Notes: generated by a model from the sequence alone, not told the origin. DNA of 64,000 bases from Omphalotus guepiniiformis (GCA_028554645.1 JAQOOI010000080.1:930001-994000), one strand, 5' to 3'; counted from the stretch's first letter, positions 1 through 11,858 are shown. Numbers and translations: made by a program.

Positions 1-932
1 ATGCGGTTAGGTTTTCACGACCGATTCCACCTGTCATCTGAGAACGGTCGTGTAATCAGAGGTTTAACGTTTATCTGTCATTGACTGACCGTAGGTACGT
101 GATTCACATACGGCTCAGCCTAAAAAAATGAAGACCCTACACGAGAGAGAAAACATTTCGACTAACCACCATAGTACCCATAGTCTTCGCAACACTCCTC
201 ACTTCAAACTCAAAATAGGTATGTTCATCCCAAATTGCTTCGATATCGAAATACGGTCCTCCGAGGTGTTTCCTTAGAAATACGAGTGAACGACTATGTG
301 CGAGTGCGGCGTCGCCTGGGATGTACTCGGATGAGTGGGGGAGGATGAAGTATGGGGAGGTTGAGATGTATTTGTGTGTTGTTAGAAGAGGTTGAGTGAG
401 AGGAGGAGGAGAAGAGTGTGCTGTGAGATGGACGAAGGTTGGGATTGGAGGTGGAGTTGGGAGGTTTATGCTGATTAGACAACATAATCGAGTGTCAAGA
501 GTAATTTGTGATACGATCTCAGGGAGAATTTGTGTATCGTATACTACACCGAAATTACTTGAGATTGAAATGAAGAGAATAGAGATAAGACTTGCCATAC
601 ACGCCAAACTTATCTCTCGTATCTAATTCTTCAAGACTCAACAAAGCTTCTACACCCTTCTTCAATCCATCCTCAACACTCCATCCACCTGACCCCGTAG
701 TAACACCAACAACCGCAAACCCCTCTTCAGCCCACTTTTGTACTGGTTCTGGGTCAAGTGTACGTGGAGAGCCACGTATGAGAGGTAAGAAGAGGATAAT
801 TCCTGGACCTGTACCACGTCGAGTCAAAGGAGGTTGTAGCACTGCATTCGAAGATAATCTGACGAGGGGTGCAGAGGGAAGAGACACTTGTTGTTCTTCT
901 ATAGAGTTTGGGTCGTAGAACGTCGGTGCCAT
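1..932 (-). CDS. Dienelactone hydrolase-like / SnoaL-like fusion protein (3' partial)
   Basis: The gene starts at 932 and runs off the left edge. The first exon (to about 570) resembles the N-terminal half of fungal dienelactone (carboxymethylenebutenolide) hydrolases, with a Pro/Gly-rich stretch ending in GPGIILFLPLIRG. Splicing out a short intron beginning GTTTGG joins it to an exon reading NFGVVYDTQILPEI, the beta strand and helix that follow in these proteins. Further on, the exon around 165-300 reads HLGGPYFDIEAIWDEH and then TYFEFEVRSVAKTM. Two more short exons near 129-97 and 20-1 add AEPYVNHVPT and MTGGIGRENLTA, the start of a SnoaL/NTF2-like domain. The family is probably an intracellular hydrolase; the substrate is unknown. 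I did not identify the catalytic Cys/Asp/His. Gene 2 is divergent, about 130 bp away. Confidence 0.75.
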
Positions 933-1063
933 GAGAGAGGCGGATATTCGGAAGTTTATCTCCGACTCTTGAGTCTCGCTTCCTCGGATGTTTCCGATGT
1001 GTGCACCCCATGGGGTCAGGTCACTCTACTCTATAAAAGAAGATTGACTGAGTAATCTACTGT

Positions 1064-2482
1064 ATGTTGCAATCTTCTCCCATGTCTCCTACTAACCTCT
1101 CCTGTGTACTAACGAAAGCCCAGTCTGTTGAAATTCAGACACAACCCACTCCTTCTCCTACTGAAGGTCAGGTTCTCGTTAAAGTCGAGTCGACTGGGAT
1201 CTGTGGAAGCGATGTAAGTAGGTCATGTACACTAGTAAGACGACTCTGATATACATCTCTCAGCTACACCTCTATAACCACTTTGGTGTTGAAAACGACC
1301 CAATGACACGTCCTGGAGTTCTAGGCCATGAATCAGCCGGAACAGTCGTTCAAGTCGCGTCTGGTGTTACTTCTGTCGTTGTAGGTGACCGTGTATGTAT
1401 CGAGCCAGCTATGTATTGTAAAGAGTAAGCAGCGCTTCTCAGTGTCTCTGGAAAGTATACTTTCTATTCCACAGATGCCACAACTGCAAGATTGGTAAAA
1501 CCAACATATGCCGCAATATCCGTCAAGCCGGGCTACCTCCTACTCCAGGTAGTAAGTATCTTCTTTAACAAACGCAAATGACTAGTGAAGTATGTTTGAA
1601 TTAGCTTTGGTGCAATATTACGCTTGTGATTCCGAGTATGTCGTGAAAATCCCAGACTCGTTGTCGTGGGAGGAAGCAGGGTGTATTCAACCACTCGCTG
1701 TTGCCGTGCAGGTACTTACATGCTATCTCCCCAACTCCGTGCCAAAGCGCTCACTCCTTCCTAGCTCGCGAAACGTGCTAAATTCGGTGCAGGTCAAACA
1801 GTCGCAGTGTTGTAAGTACCAATTCCTTGTATCCAGCGACGCTAACTTCACTTACCGGTCCCAGCGGATGCGGCCCCTTGGGCTGCCTAGTAATGGCCAC
1901 TGCCCGTGCATTCGGTGTATCCAAAGTCCTCGCAATCGACAAATTCCAACCCCGCATCGACTTTGCGAAAAAGATGTGGGCAGATTACGCTACCCTCTCT
2001 CCACCCAAAGCCGAAGGACAGGAATATCAAGTTTGGGCGGAAGATTTTAAATCTCGCGTCATGGAGGAATCTGGTGTTGATTCGTGGGGCGTTGATGTTG
2101 TTGTTGAGGCTACGGGTGTCGAGTCGTGTATGTATGCTTGCGTTACGTTCGTTCATCCTGGTGGAGTTTGTAAGTACACCTTTCAAAGATTTCCTTGCGT
2201 TTTCTGATGTTCATCCGGCTGGAAGATATCCAAGCTGGACTCGGTAGACCCATCAACGCACTCCCAACAGTCCAAATTGTAGCAAAAGAACTCGACGTAT
2301 TAGGTTCCGTACGCTACACCCCAGGATGTTTCCAAACTGCTATCGATTTAGTGTCAAATGGAAAAGTCAACATCAAACCAATGATAACTGCTGTCTATCC
2401 TCTTTCGAGAAGCGGTGAGGCACTGGAGAAGGTTAGAAAGGGGGATGATTTGAAGGTTGTTATTATGAATCAGAGGGTTTAG
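1064..2482 (+). CDS. Sorbitol/xylitol dehydrogenase-type zinc alcohol dehydrogenase
   Basis: A medium-chain dehydrogenase/reductase oxidising a polyol (sorbitol or xylitol type) with NAD(P)+, probably in the cytosol. Predicted exons are 1064-1213, 1264-1424, 1475-1551, 1605-1711, 1765-1811, 1865-2169 and 2226-2482. They sum to exactly 368 codons, a normal family length. Catalytic-zinc motifs are GICGSD and GHESAG. The structural-zinc lobe reads CKECHNCKIGKTNIC with the standard C-x2-C-x2-C-x7-C spacing. The Rossmann motif after splicing is VFGCGPLGC, followed by an acidic residue in LAIDKFQ, which favours NAD+. The C-terminal half ends with the usual PLSRSGEALE segment. A second in-frame Met lies six codons in. 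It shares a short divergent promoter with the hydrolase/SnoaL gene and lies just upstream of a Zn2Cys6 regulator, so joint regulation is possible but not shown. Confidence 0.88.
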
Positions 2483-2652
2483 GAGGAGTATGTACTATAG
2501 TAAGAGAATATTGACACTGACAACGGATACATCCGGTGAGCCACGTGAGATGACGTAATACCTCATGGTTTGAACGTCGGGCCATCCGAAAGGAACAAGG
2601 CTCACACACCCCTCGTCCCTTCCGACGCCCCGTCCGCGGCAAACTACGCTCC

Positions 2653-5600
2653 ATGTCCGAACATAGTCAGAATCAAACTGAGCACACTGATAAATCAACC
2701 GATAGGTCACCACTCCGAGTCCTTTGGCGTTGCCCGAGTCACAACTCACTTCTTTTTTTGAATAGAAAATCACAGACACGAGCTAGAGTTTGGCGTGCGT
2801 GTGAGGTGTGTAGGAAACGAAAGGTGGGGTGCTTTTGGTATGTGTTGTAGAGGGTGGTTCTGATTGTTGAATTTGGTGGGTTTGGGGGTGGGGTTAGGTG
2901 AAATGTAATGGACAGGTATGTAGATGGATAGATGGATGGATTACTGTCGTTGACTGTTTTCAAAAAGGAACCATGCGCGTATTGTCTTTCATCAGGAAAA
3001 ATCTGCAGCTGTACGTTTATCCTATGGCGTATTTTATCCTCCCTTCATGCTGACGATGTGTTTTGTAGTCAAGGATATTAATGATAATGCGGCTTCTGCG
3101 CGACAGTCCGTGTTTCTTTGTTTTCTTCGTTTGTTTAATAAACTGAATGGGCTTTTGGATCGTAGACAACAAACGAACAGTGTAGAAGTTAGACTTTCGA
3201 GGGTAGAAGAGAGTTTACAGAAATGGTTACCTATGGCTCAAGCTTTCGAGGAGTGGTTCAAGACAAAGGGTCCGAGTCAGAGTCAGAGTCAGGGTTCGAT
3301 GTGTGTATTCATCTCTCCCTCATTTCTTTTATACTAAACTCACATCGACCGAACGATGCGCAGATACCAATCCCAATCCCAAGTCCAAAATAAAACAGAA
3401 GCGGAAGCAGACAGAGACCGAGACCGGGATCACCGGCACCCCTTGCATGAACAACCCACCGAATCATCATCCTATCGCGTACTCTCCCCTGGGTCATCCT
3501 ATCGACCTTCGTCTGCGATTAGGAAACTCTCATTGAATGATGTTCCGCGTTCAAGTCTCGACGCGGGTGCGAGTGCGAGTTCGAGGGGTTCACCTCCTGA
3601 GGATACAGATCCGGATACCCAAGGTCCACCCCACCCTGTATCGGAGAAATGGACTGAAAGAACGACGTATTTGAGTAAAGATTCTTATGGGTATTTGAGG
3701 TGAGGTGTTCGTTATTCATTGTTCATTCGCTCGTGTTCAGTTATTGGAAAACGTGTTCAAGGTACACGGGTGGCGCATCGTCGTATATGCTAGTTGATGC
3801 GTTGACGTCTTTACAAGACCAAAGCCAGAAACAAAACCAAAATCTTGTTCCTAGGGATGTGGATTCGAGGGCCGACGGGGACGATCATGATTCGGTCCCG
3901 GCGAATACGAACAAAGGGGTTGGTATCCAGCTCCCGTTTTTTAGTCCTCATCGGAAATTCAGAGTTCAAGAAATCCTGTACGTCCTCCTCCCTCCCTCCT
4001 TTGCAACCACCCCATACTAACTCCCACCCTCCTTCCCCCTCCCAGCCCGAACCCCACAGAAATCCCCTACCCACCACCCACCCTCGCAGACACACTAGTA
4101 ACAACCTACTTCTCACGTATTCATCATACGTTCCCGATTTTACATCAACAGAGTTTTGTTGAGAGGTATATGGGTGTTATGGAGGGGAGAGGGAAGGGGA
4201 GGAAGGAGAGGGATCATGCGTTTTTGGCGGTTATGTTTGCGGTTTTTGCTTGTGGGGCTTGTTTGAGGGGGAGGTCAAGGGGTGGGGATGGGGTTGGGGG
4301 TGAGGTGGAAGGGGAAAGGGAAGAGGTGGAGGGAGAAGGGGAGTTTAGTGGGCTTGAGTATGTTGTTTGATTCGCATTGGGTATCTGTGGTTGATGGTGT
4401 TTTTTTTTTGTGGGATAGGTTCTATGAGAAAGCGCAGTTGTTTTTTTGGATGGGTATGGGTTCTTCGCAGATTGAACAGTAAGGACTAATGATTTCTTGC
4501 GAATGTGTGTGTGTGTAGGAAGTACTCATGGTTTTTCGTGTTTTGGGCAGTGTACAGTGTTTGGCTATTATGGCGATATGTAATGCTAGTTGGAACAGTA
4601 AGTCATATCGCGTTCCTTCGTGTCCTGGGTACTACTCGGTGTTGAAATACTCGCCTCCTCGGTTCGGTTCTTTAGCTCTCGCTCAAAGTTGGATCAATGC
4701 TGGGTGTGCTATTCGGAGAGCTCAGGATTTAGGGCTACATGTACGTTTTACGTTTTTGAGAACTTTTACTTTGATGTTCACTTGAACCCTCTCGCGGTAG
4801 CGCTCAACCAGACGACTACCACTGACATCATTCGAGAAAGAAATTCGAAGACGTGTATGGTGGTGCGTCTATGGGTTAGATCGTGTACTTTCAATCGCTC
4901 TTGGTAGACCGAGTGGAGCGCATGATGATGATTGTGATGTTGAGTTGCGTGCGTCCTGTCTCTCTCTTACTTCCTGGGGGTGTATTTCTGATTGACCGGG
5001 GATTAGCATCTGAATTGGACGACGCACAGTTACTCGCCACACGCGAAGGCACTTCAGTCGTCCCTTCCGAAAAATCATACATGATTGGATTCGTCGCGTG
5101 CGTCCACCCCCGCTTTCCTGGCTGATATTTCCAACGTCTGATCTCATCCTACTACAGCTTACTCGGGATATACAAAATCGCCGGAAAAATCATGCGATTC
5201 GTTCAATCCCCACATATCGATGATCAAGCGAACTCACGAACTCGAAAGATTGTACTTGAGCTCGATGATGAACTTGCGAATTGGATAAATACACTTCCTG
5301 AGTGTATACGTTTTGCTGCTAATGATAGGAATAGGAAGAGTGGGAGTGATCCAAAGCTTTTGACGCTTTGCTTGATTGCGTTTTTTGTTTATTATTCTGC
5401 GATTATTAATCTTCGTGAGTGGTGTGGTTTTTTCACCTGTGGTGGGGTGGGTTGCTGAGGAGTTTTGGTTTTTTTTTTAGATCGGCCGTTTATACCGGAT
5501 TATCCTACTACTTCGAGTGATTTGAGTTCGCTTGGGCATTGTTTGGGTGCTGCTAGATCTTGTATGTTTTTTTGGTTGTTTCTAGATTGAACTTGTCTTA

Positions 5601-6774
5601 TGTTGGTTTTTAGGTATACGGATTGGGGAAATCACGCAAGAGGTTATTCATTTCGTTTTTTTATGTGGTCGTAACTCATTTCGTGGCAGCAGATGCTTCC
5701 TTCATCTCATCACCTTGCTTTCGCAGTACAATATATTACCGTACGCATCACCTCACAATAATTTTGGAGAAGGGTTCCTTTGCTAACACCCATCGTATAT
5801 AGCTCAGCGCAGTCCTCCTCCTTCGATCCATCGCATACGTGAACCAACCAGACCTAGTTTCCGCGATAGTCACCGACGCGGAAAAGAGTATCAAGATTTT
5901 AGAAGGAATGGAGAGCATTTGGCCTGCGTCGAAACGTTGCAGAGAGATCGTTGCAGATCTTTTACTGGTTGTCAGGACTAAGCTGTATGGTGGTACACCT
6001 GCTATTGAAGCTTTGCAGGCTGCACAGCATGCACAGCGGTCGCAGGAGTCGGGACAGAAGGGTGGTTTGGAGCCGAAGACTGTTTCTCCACTGCATAACG
6101 GGATGTGTGTTCTTTTCTTCTTGTGTATTCGCTTATTTTCTGGGTTGACTGATGGGTCTGGACTTTGATGTTGTAGAGCTCCAGAACGTAAACGCAAACG
6201 GACACCCGAAAGTGCACCCGTCGCGTCTTCCTCTCGACAGCGCTTAGACGATCATAGTCGATGGGCGCCTGGCTCGATTTCTGCCAGCGGGAGACATTTC
6301 CCTTCTTCAAACGAGAGAGATCATTTTCCTGATTCTGATCATACTTCAGATGGGCCTTATGCACAGAGACTTTCGTCTTTACGCACTTCGAGTGTTCGGA
6401 CGTCGATGGATAACGAAGGAGGGTCGTCTGTACCCTCCCCTTCCGAGAAACCTGTTATCAATGCACGACGAGGATTCGCAAATGCTCGCCGAGAAACATC
6501 TTCTACGCCTCTTGCGGAGGACTTGCGTACGCACGCGCACACGCAAACACGGGGGTTACCTCAGATATCGCTTGATATCACTGGGTTGAATACGAGGCAT
6601 GAGATTGATGGGTTTCCAGGGTATGATTTTCTTGGTGATGATTTGTTTGCATTGGTTGGAAGTGTTGTTAGGCCTTTGACGAGTCAGCCTAGTCCTCATA
6701 CGTTTGAGGAGAATGCAAAGGTTCTTTGGCAGGCTTATCGTGGGCAGGGTGATGTTCCGTTCGCTGGGGAATGA
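2653..6774 (+). CDS. Zn(II)2Cys6 fungal transcription factor (XlnR-like middle domain)
   Basis: A nuclear DNA-binding regulator. The binuclear zinc cluster is assembled from three exons as RACEVCRKRK, then VKCNGQ from an 18-nt exon at 2898-2915, then EPCAYCLSSGKIC from 2968. This gives all six cysteines with C-x2-C-x6-C and C-x2-C-x6-C spacing. A short linker helix (SVEVRLSRVEESLQKW) follows. The fungal-specific middle homology region spans about 4080-5900, with LADTLVTTYFSRIHHTFPIL-type sequence at 4090-4160 and the hallmark RRVWWCVYGLDRV then ALGRPSG at 4840-4920. The C-terminal third (6180-6774) is low-complexity and Ser/Arg-rich. At least ten introns are needed. An intron ending at about 2765 probably removes the sequence between TDR and KSQTRARVW. 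Start choice is moderate. Its targets are not visible from sequence; neighbouring metabolic genes are candidates. Confidence 0.85.
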
Positions 6775-7235
6775 AGAAATCAAGTTGAAATTTGAAGGAG
6801 GTTGCGAATGAAGGTTATCGTATATATAAAACGTGCTTGCTACGTTGGTTGTTAATTGTACCTTGCTGCTATTGCTATTTACTTGTTACCATAGGATTCG
6901 GTATATTATGTTTTGAAGGCTGTATAGCTTTGCTGTCCATATATTACTATGTATTGTACTTGAAAAAGCTATATTATTGTTTTCGTTGTTCAGTGGCTTG
7001 TGGACACAGAGTGAACAATCTAGAAGTGGCCGGGTGGCCCACAAGTGGCGATGTACTAAGCCTGCCCTCAATCAATTGTTGTTCACAAGGTACGGTGGTC
7101 GGTGGTCAGTGCGTAGCAGCGGACTTTCAACTAGGGTTTCAAGTCAATATAGACAGCAAAACAACAGGTCGCGTCAGAAATTCCCCATTCTTTCCCTCCT
7201 TCCCTCTCTCTTTACTCTCATACTTACTTGCAATC
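6775..7235. other. Intergenic, TF gene 3' end to zinc-finger gene promoter
   Basis: AT-rich 3' region of the transcription factor gene followed by the pyrimidine-rich leader (TTCCCTCCTTCCCTCTCTC-like) just before the ATG at 7236. No further gene seen. Confidence 0.6.
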
Positions 7236-8558
7236 ATGCCAGGATATCGCTTTGAATATGCTTCCTCAAACCGTGCCAAGTGCAAAGGTGAGTTTATTTT
7301 TCTCAGTCTATTTGTTGGAGCGAACCGGATCTGACCAACGCTGGGTTATGTCTTGCTGTGATACGTGATTTTTTATAGGCCCTAAACCCTGTGCTGGTAC
7401 GCGTTATAGTCGTTTCTCAAATTCGCTTTTTTGTTGACTTTTTTCTCCTCGTGTGTGTATGTGTGTGTGCTGGTACAACGATAGCGAAAGGAACGCTTCG
7501 TTTGGGATCTACCGTTGAATTCCAAGGCAAACAATCCTTGTACGCAAAGCTCACCACGCATCTTTGCACTCGCGTATGAGATCTAATCGTCTCACTCCTC
7601 TCCCCTCCTTCGTCGTGTTGTTTTTTGCGTGTGTATTTAATTCTAGCCAATGGCGGCATTGGGGATGCACGACCAAGAAAGTTCTCGAGAACATTCAATC
7701 GCAATTTCCCGAGGCATCAGAAGTCGATGGGTTCGAGGAACTTCGTCCTGAGGACCAAGAACGGATCACTAAGGCTTGGGAGGAAGGCCATGTCGCTGAC
7801 GAGGATATTCCTGATAGTGCGCGGAAGCCTGAGGGCGAGGGTGATGAAGAAGAAGAGGAGAAGCCCAAGAAGAAGGCTAGGGCTACTAAGAAGGCAGATG
7901 GGGATGCGGAGAAGCCGAAGAGGGCTAGAGCTACGAAGGCAAAGGTAAGTTTGGACTGCATTTCTTTTTTATTGGATGCTCGTACTGATTTGTGCTTCAG
8001 AAAACAGAAGACGATGATGATGAGGAAAAGCCAAAGAAGAAGGCTGCTCCGAAGAAACGTGTGGCCAAAAAGGTTAGTCGATGTTGGTTGCATACCTCGG
8101 TTTCTCAAATAACCATTCGTCTTCAGAAGAAGGATGAGGATGATGAGTCTGGTGAAGATTTCTCCAAGGAGCTCGCTGACGTAGCAGACGAGGAGGATGA
8201 CAATGAGGACGAGGACGAGGCGCCTAAGAAGAAGCCTGCTGCTAAAAAGGCTACGAAGGCTGCCCCAAAGAAAAGAACAAAAAAGGTTTGTGGTTCATTG
8301 ATCAGGTACAGGTTTGTATGCTGATTTATGTGCAGGCTAAGGAAGACGATGGTGATGACGCGGATGAGGACGATGAGGAGGTTGGCAAGAAGCGAAAGGT
8401 ATGAGCAAGTTGTGTTGCTGAGAAACTCTCCAAACTGATTTGGTGACTACTAGAAACCTGCTTCGAAAGTATCTGCGCCTGCGGCAAAGAAGCCAAAGCC
8501 TTCTTCCAGGGCGAAAAAGGCGCCTGTTGAAGAGGAGGATGATGAGGATTATGATTGA
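7236..8558 (+). CDS. PARP-type zinc-finger protein with Lys/Glu-rich nuclear tail
   Basis: A probable chromatin or DNA-break binding protein. The N-terminus is a PARP-type zinc finger (zf-PARP) split over four exons: MPGYRFEYASSNRAKCKG, PKPCAG, TTIAKGTLRLGSTVEFQGKQ and FQWRHWGCTTKK. Zinc ligands are the two N-terminal Cys and the H and C of WRHWGC. About 35 residues later the sequence becomes alternating acidic and lysine/alanine-rich blocks (PKKKA, KKDEDDE, AAPKKR repeats), cut by several short introns and ending in DDEDYD. There is no PARP catalytic domain and no BRCT, so it is not a poly(ADP-ribose) polymerase. The tail looks like a histone-H1-like, intrinsically disordered nuclear region with many possible localisation signals. 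The stop at 8556-8558 is certain; internal intron edges in the repetitive tail are less so. Confidence 0.85.
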
Positions 8559-8809
8559 AACACGAAACAGTTCGTGCATTCTTTACTGTTATATCGAAAA
8601 ATCTTGTGTTACGCTGTCGTATGTATTGTGCCTCATACCCCGATTTGTCCTTCCAGTCTACTTTTGCTTTCACAGTGGTATCATTACAAAGTCTGTAATA
8701 TGTTAAAGAATCACTCATCTCAGCTGTCTGGGTCTACTTCATGGAAATGCTGCATGTTGTGAATAATGACTCAACAATGACGCAAACCTCTCCTTGAATA
8801 GCTTCCAGC

Positions 8810-9325
8810 ATGTCGCCTACTCGAAAGCAGCTACTTGGATCTGCTCAGGTTTTCTGCGATGCATTCTCTCAAAAGAAGGACATGAACAGCATCATGTCCC
8901 ACTTCAGTGTAACACACCAGACGACAGCAATTGAACACGGTGAAGCTTTCCTAGCACCTTTTCTAGGAAAGGCATTCGTCGGTCACACCGATGTCGAGAA
9001 ATACTTCAACACCATCTCGACTCTGCTATCTTACGAAAACATGAAATTCTCCGAGTTTATCGTTGACACGGAAACGAATAAAGTAGCGTGTAAAGGGAGA
9101 GCAAAGTTTACTTGGATCGAGACGGGAGAAAGCTGGGATGAGACGTTTGCGTATATGTTGGATTTCGATGAGGAGGGGAAGATTACCGATTATCAAGTTT
9201 GGGCTGATTCGGGCGCTGCTTTTCTTGCGAGAAAGGGTGAATTGGAGAATGAGAGGAAGGTAAGTGGGAATATCATGTGTGTAATGATATATGTAACCCT
9301 TTTTTTACAGAAACATCAGATTTGA
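8810..9325 (+). CDS. Stand-alone SnoaL/NTF2-like protein
   Basis: A small single-domain protein of about 160 residues with the cone-shaped NTF2-like fold typical of SnoaL-like cyclases, isomerases or uncharacterised scaffolds. Visible hallmarks are the N-terminal helix (AQVFCDAFSQKKDMNSIMSH), the loop FLGKAFVGHTDVEKYF, the strand block VDTETNKVACKGRAKFTW, and the terminal strand GKITDYQVWADSGAAF. The match resembles fungal SnoaL-like proteins rather than nuclear-import NTF2. A consensus intron (GTAAGT...TTTACAG) at about 9260-9310 would leave a four-codon last exon (KHQI); reading through gives a slightly longer tail with the same stop. No signal peptide. The function is unknown. A second SnoaL-like domain sits in the fusion protein at the left edge of the window. 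Confidence 0.75.
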   Translation: MSPTRKQLLGSAQVFCDAFSQKKDMNSIMSHFSVTHQTTAIEHGEAFLAPFLGKAFVGHTDVEKYFNTISTLLSYENMKFSEFIVDTETNKVACKGRAKFTWIETGESWDETFAYMLDFDEEGKITDYQVWADSGAAFLARKGELENERKVSGNIMCVMIYVTLFLQKHQI

Positions 9326-9658
9326 TATGAAGTATTCAGTGCGAGCGGGAAGTTCCGTTGCATCCGAGAGACGGAACAGTATCCGCGGGCTCCAAGCTAA
9401 ATACACTATGCAGTGGAAATCCATGTCAACGTTGAAATAGATGTTTTTATCTCATGCGCCGCCAACGGCTGCCAATTCCGCGGGCAAGAAGAAATTACTC
9501 CAGCTCCATAATTCAAACCGCCTTCATATACAAAACTTCAAATTCTTTACACAACGTTATACTTCATACGCCCTATTGCTTCAATTACAACGTCGTTAAA
9601 GTCTGCCAAATTTGTCAAGGGCAGGACGGCCATAGGACGGCTAAAGTAGAGACACAAA
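9326..9658. other. Convergent 3' intergenic region
   Basis: Lies between the 3' ends of the SnoaL-like gene (+) and the aldo-keto reductase (-). I see only 3'UTR-like sequence here. Confidence 0.6.
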
Positions 9659-11400
9659 TTAAATCAGCTTTGGCCTAAGGTAAAGATGAGCTCTGCGTAC
9701 CCGTGGGGCAGGTTTGTTATCCAGGATGTTTTCAATTTTTTCCAAAATCTCAGGAGTCAACTTGGGAATGACCTCGATCGCTTTGAGGTTCTCAATGAGC
9801 TAATAATATGGGTAATGAGCAAATGCACATTAACAGTGAACGAAACGCGGGTACTTGTTCGGGTTTGGTCGCGCCGAGAATGACGGTGGAGGTATTCGGA
9901 TTCTTGGCGATCCAGGCAAGAGCCAAGGCAGCGGTAGTGGTTTGGAGTTCTGCATGTCCACTTAACGTCGTGCGGAAGTTAATTAATGTGGATGCTACGT
10001 ACCCTCCTCAGCAAGTTTCGTCAACTCTCTCACTTTCCTGATCTTTTCTTGACCTTCTGGGCTTGAAAGGTTCTTAATGGTATCCGAGAAGAAGTCTTTC
10101 TCAATATCCAATCGAGATCCGGCGGGAATACCGTCGTTGTACTGTCGGATAAGAGGAACCAGTCAGATCTGCACAGTATCAGTCGAGCATAAACTTCACC
10201 TTCCCAGTCAATAAACCACTATTGAGAGCCGACCAAACAGTTGTGCCAACGCCATACTTTGCGTAGATATCACTATGATGTGCACGTTCCATGAGTATAC
10301 TTGAAGTAGACGATTCGGAAGACGCACGAGTATTCTTTCTCCGGACGCTCACGGTGGAACATACTACACATTTTGAGTACAAATGCGATATTGAAGGTAC
10401 AAAAAACTCACTGGTGCTGACATTGTTCCGCAATGGGACCAATGAGATTCAGCTTGTCAGCGACGTCTAATTAATATCAAGGTCAACGGTGAAAAATCGC
10501 GGGCGGACAGTAACTCACGATACGCTTCCTCGATCTCTCGTGCACTCCACTCGGATGTAGCCCAGTAGAAAGCCTTGCGCGAGAGTCACTGACCGCTGCG
10601 AATGTAGTCAGATGGAGGACACATACCCATCCTTTTTCTATGACATAATTGAACGCTCGAACAATTTCTTCCATTGGAACTTGAATATGCCATGAGCAAG
10701 GTGCGTGAGTGAAGCTTAGAAATGATACCCATACCAAATTGATCAGGACGATGAGCAAAGATCACATCAACGTAGTCTAGTTGTAAACGCGCAAGACTCT
10801 CCTGGGTGCCTTCGATGATGCTGAAGTACCATTAACAGCTTGTACATACGAGTCGAGAGACCGTCAACGTACTGCTTTCTCGAAAGACCGCCGTTGTTTG
10901 GTCCTGGTCTGGTACCCCAGAAGAGTTTCGTTGTCACGATAATATCAGAGCGGCGCCAACCTAGCTCTTTGATTACACGTCCCCTGTTGCGAGGTAAAGA
11001 TTTCACACTCTACGTGGTAAATAAAATCGAGATACCCACATTTCTTCTTCTGACTTTCCACGGTTGTAAGTCTCTGCGGTGTCGAACATGTTGATACCAT
11101 TTTCAAAAGCAGTTTTCATTATTTCCTTATAGTTGGATGAATGAGTACGCGTTTCAGCCGGTCCAACAGACGCGAAATGTATTGAACCTACCTTGCAGGG
11201 GTCTCCGACCACAGATTTCCCGAATGTCAGCCCTGGGACGTGTCAACAGATTCGTACTGCCACGAAAGGGCAAACTTGACACGAAAGAAGAAAAAAAAAA
11301 ACATACATCCTCCAATAGAGAAAAGTGGTACACGCAGACCACTAGGGCCTAACCGCCTGAAGGGCATGCCTTTGGGGTCGAAGTCAGGAGCTTGAGACAT
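9659..11400 (-). CDS. Aldo-keto reductase, potassium-channel beta-subunit-like (AKR6 type)
   Basis: An NADPH-dependent aldo-keto reductase with an (alpha/beta)8 barrel. It starts at 11400 with [18 protein letters not shown]. Spliced motifs in order are [29 protein letters not shown] (catalytic Asp and Tyr), [12 protein letters not shown] (catalytic Lys), [13 protein letters not shown] (His), [18 protein letters not shown], the segment [37 protein letters not shown], and [20 protein letters not shown], the dinucleotide-binding end. This order and the W-T-x-S-E-W-S block match the AKR6/Kv-beta and related fungal subgroup. About ten introns of 45-60 nt. The C-terminal end is uncertain because an extra small intron near 9690 is possible; the stop used is at 9659-9661. 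The substrate is unknown and no channel partner is implied. Confidence 0.88.
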
Positions 11401-11858
11401 GATTGATACGAATGAAATTTCGAGAGAAAGTATGGAACAGTGGGTAAATCATTGTATGCATTTTTATATCTTCGGTCTCGTTGATTGTCTTTGTAAGGCT
11501 GGCTCGAATGACATTGATATCGATGAGTGGCCACAAGATCTCTTCGGTGGCTTACGCCGACCTAGGCTCGGGGATGTATGGGATCCTGACAAATCAGATA
11601 TGACATCATGGGTCAGGAGCAAACCACGCTCCATAAGGGTATCTCTTTCACCTCCACCTACTCAGTGGCGTAGCTCGTCCTTACTGCTGCTCGTCAGCTT
11701 TTGCTGCGTCCTGCACTGATGAGAGTCTAAACGTCTTCTTGTGTGATCTACACATCTTTCAATTTCCAAAATTACCTCGTCGGTCGATCTCTCGTATGCA
11801 TTTCTCCGTTTCTACTTCTCTGAGTCGCACTAACGTATATTAGGAATCATACGTTCAC
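11401..11858. other. Divergent promoter region
   Basis: Shared 5' region between the aldo-keto reductase (-) and the Cys-rich UIM protein (+). An open frame at 11399-11719 has no recognisable homology and overlaps the reductase start, so I treat it as non-coding. Confidence 0.55.

Noticed and set aside
11399..11719. 106-codon plus-strand ORF in the divergent promoter
   Set aside because: Starts beside the aldo-keto reductase ATG on the other strand and has no homology.
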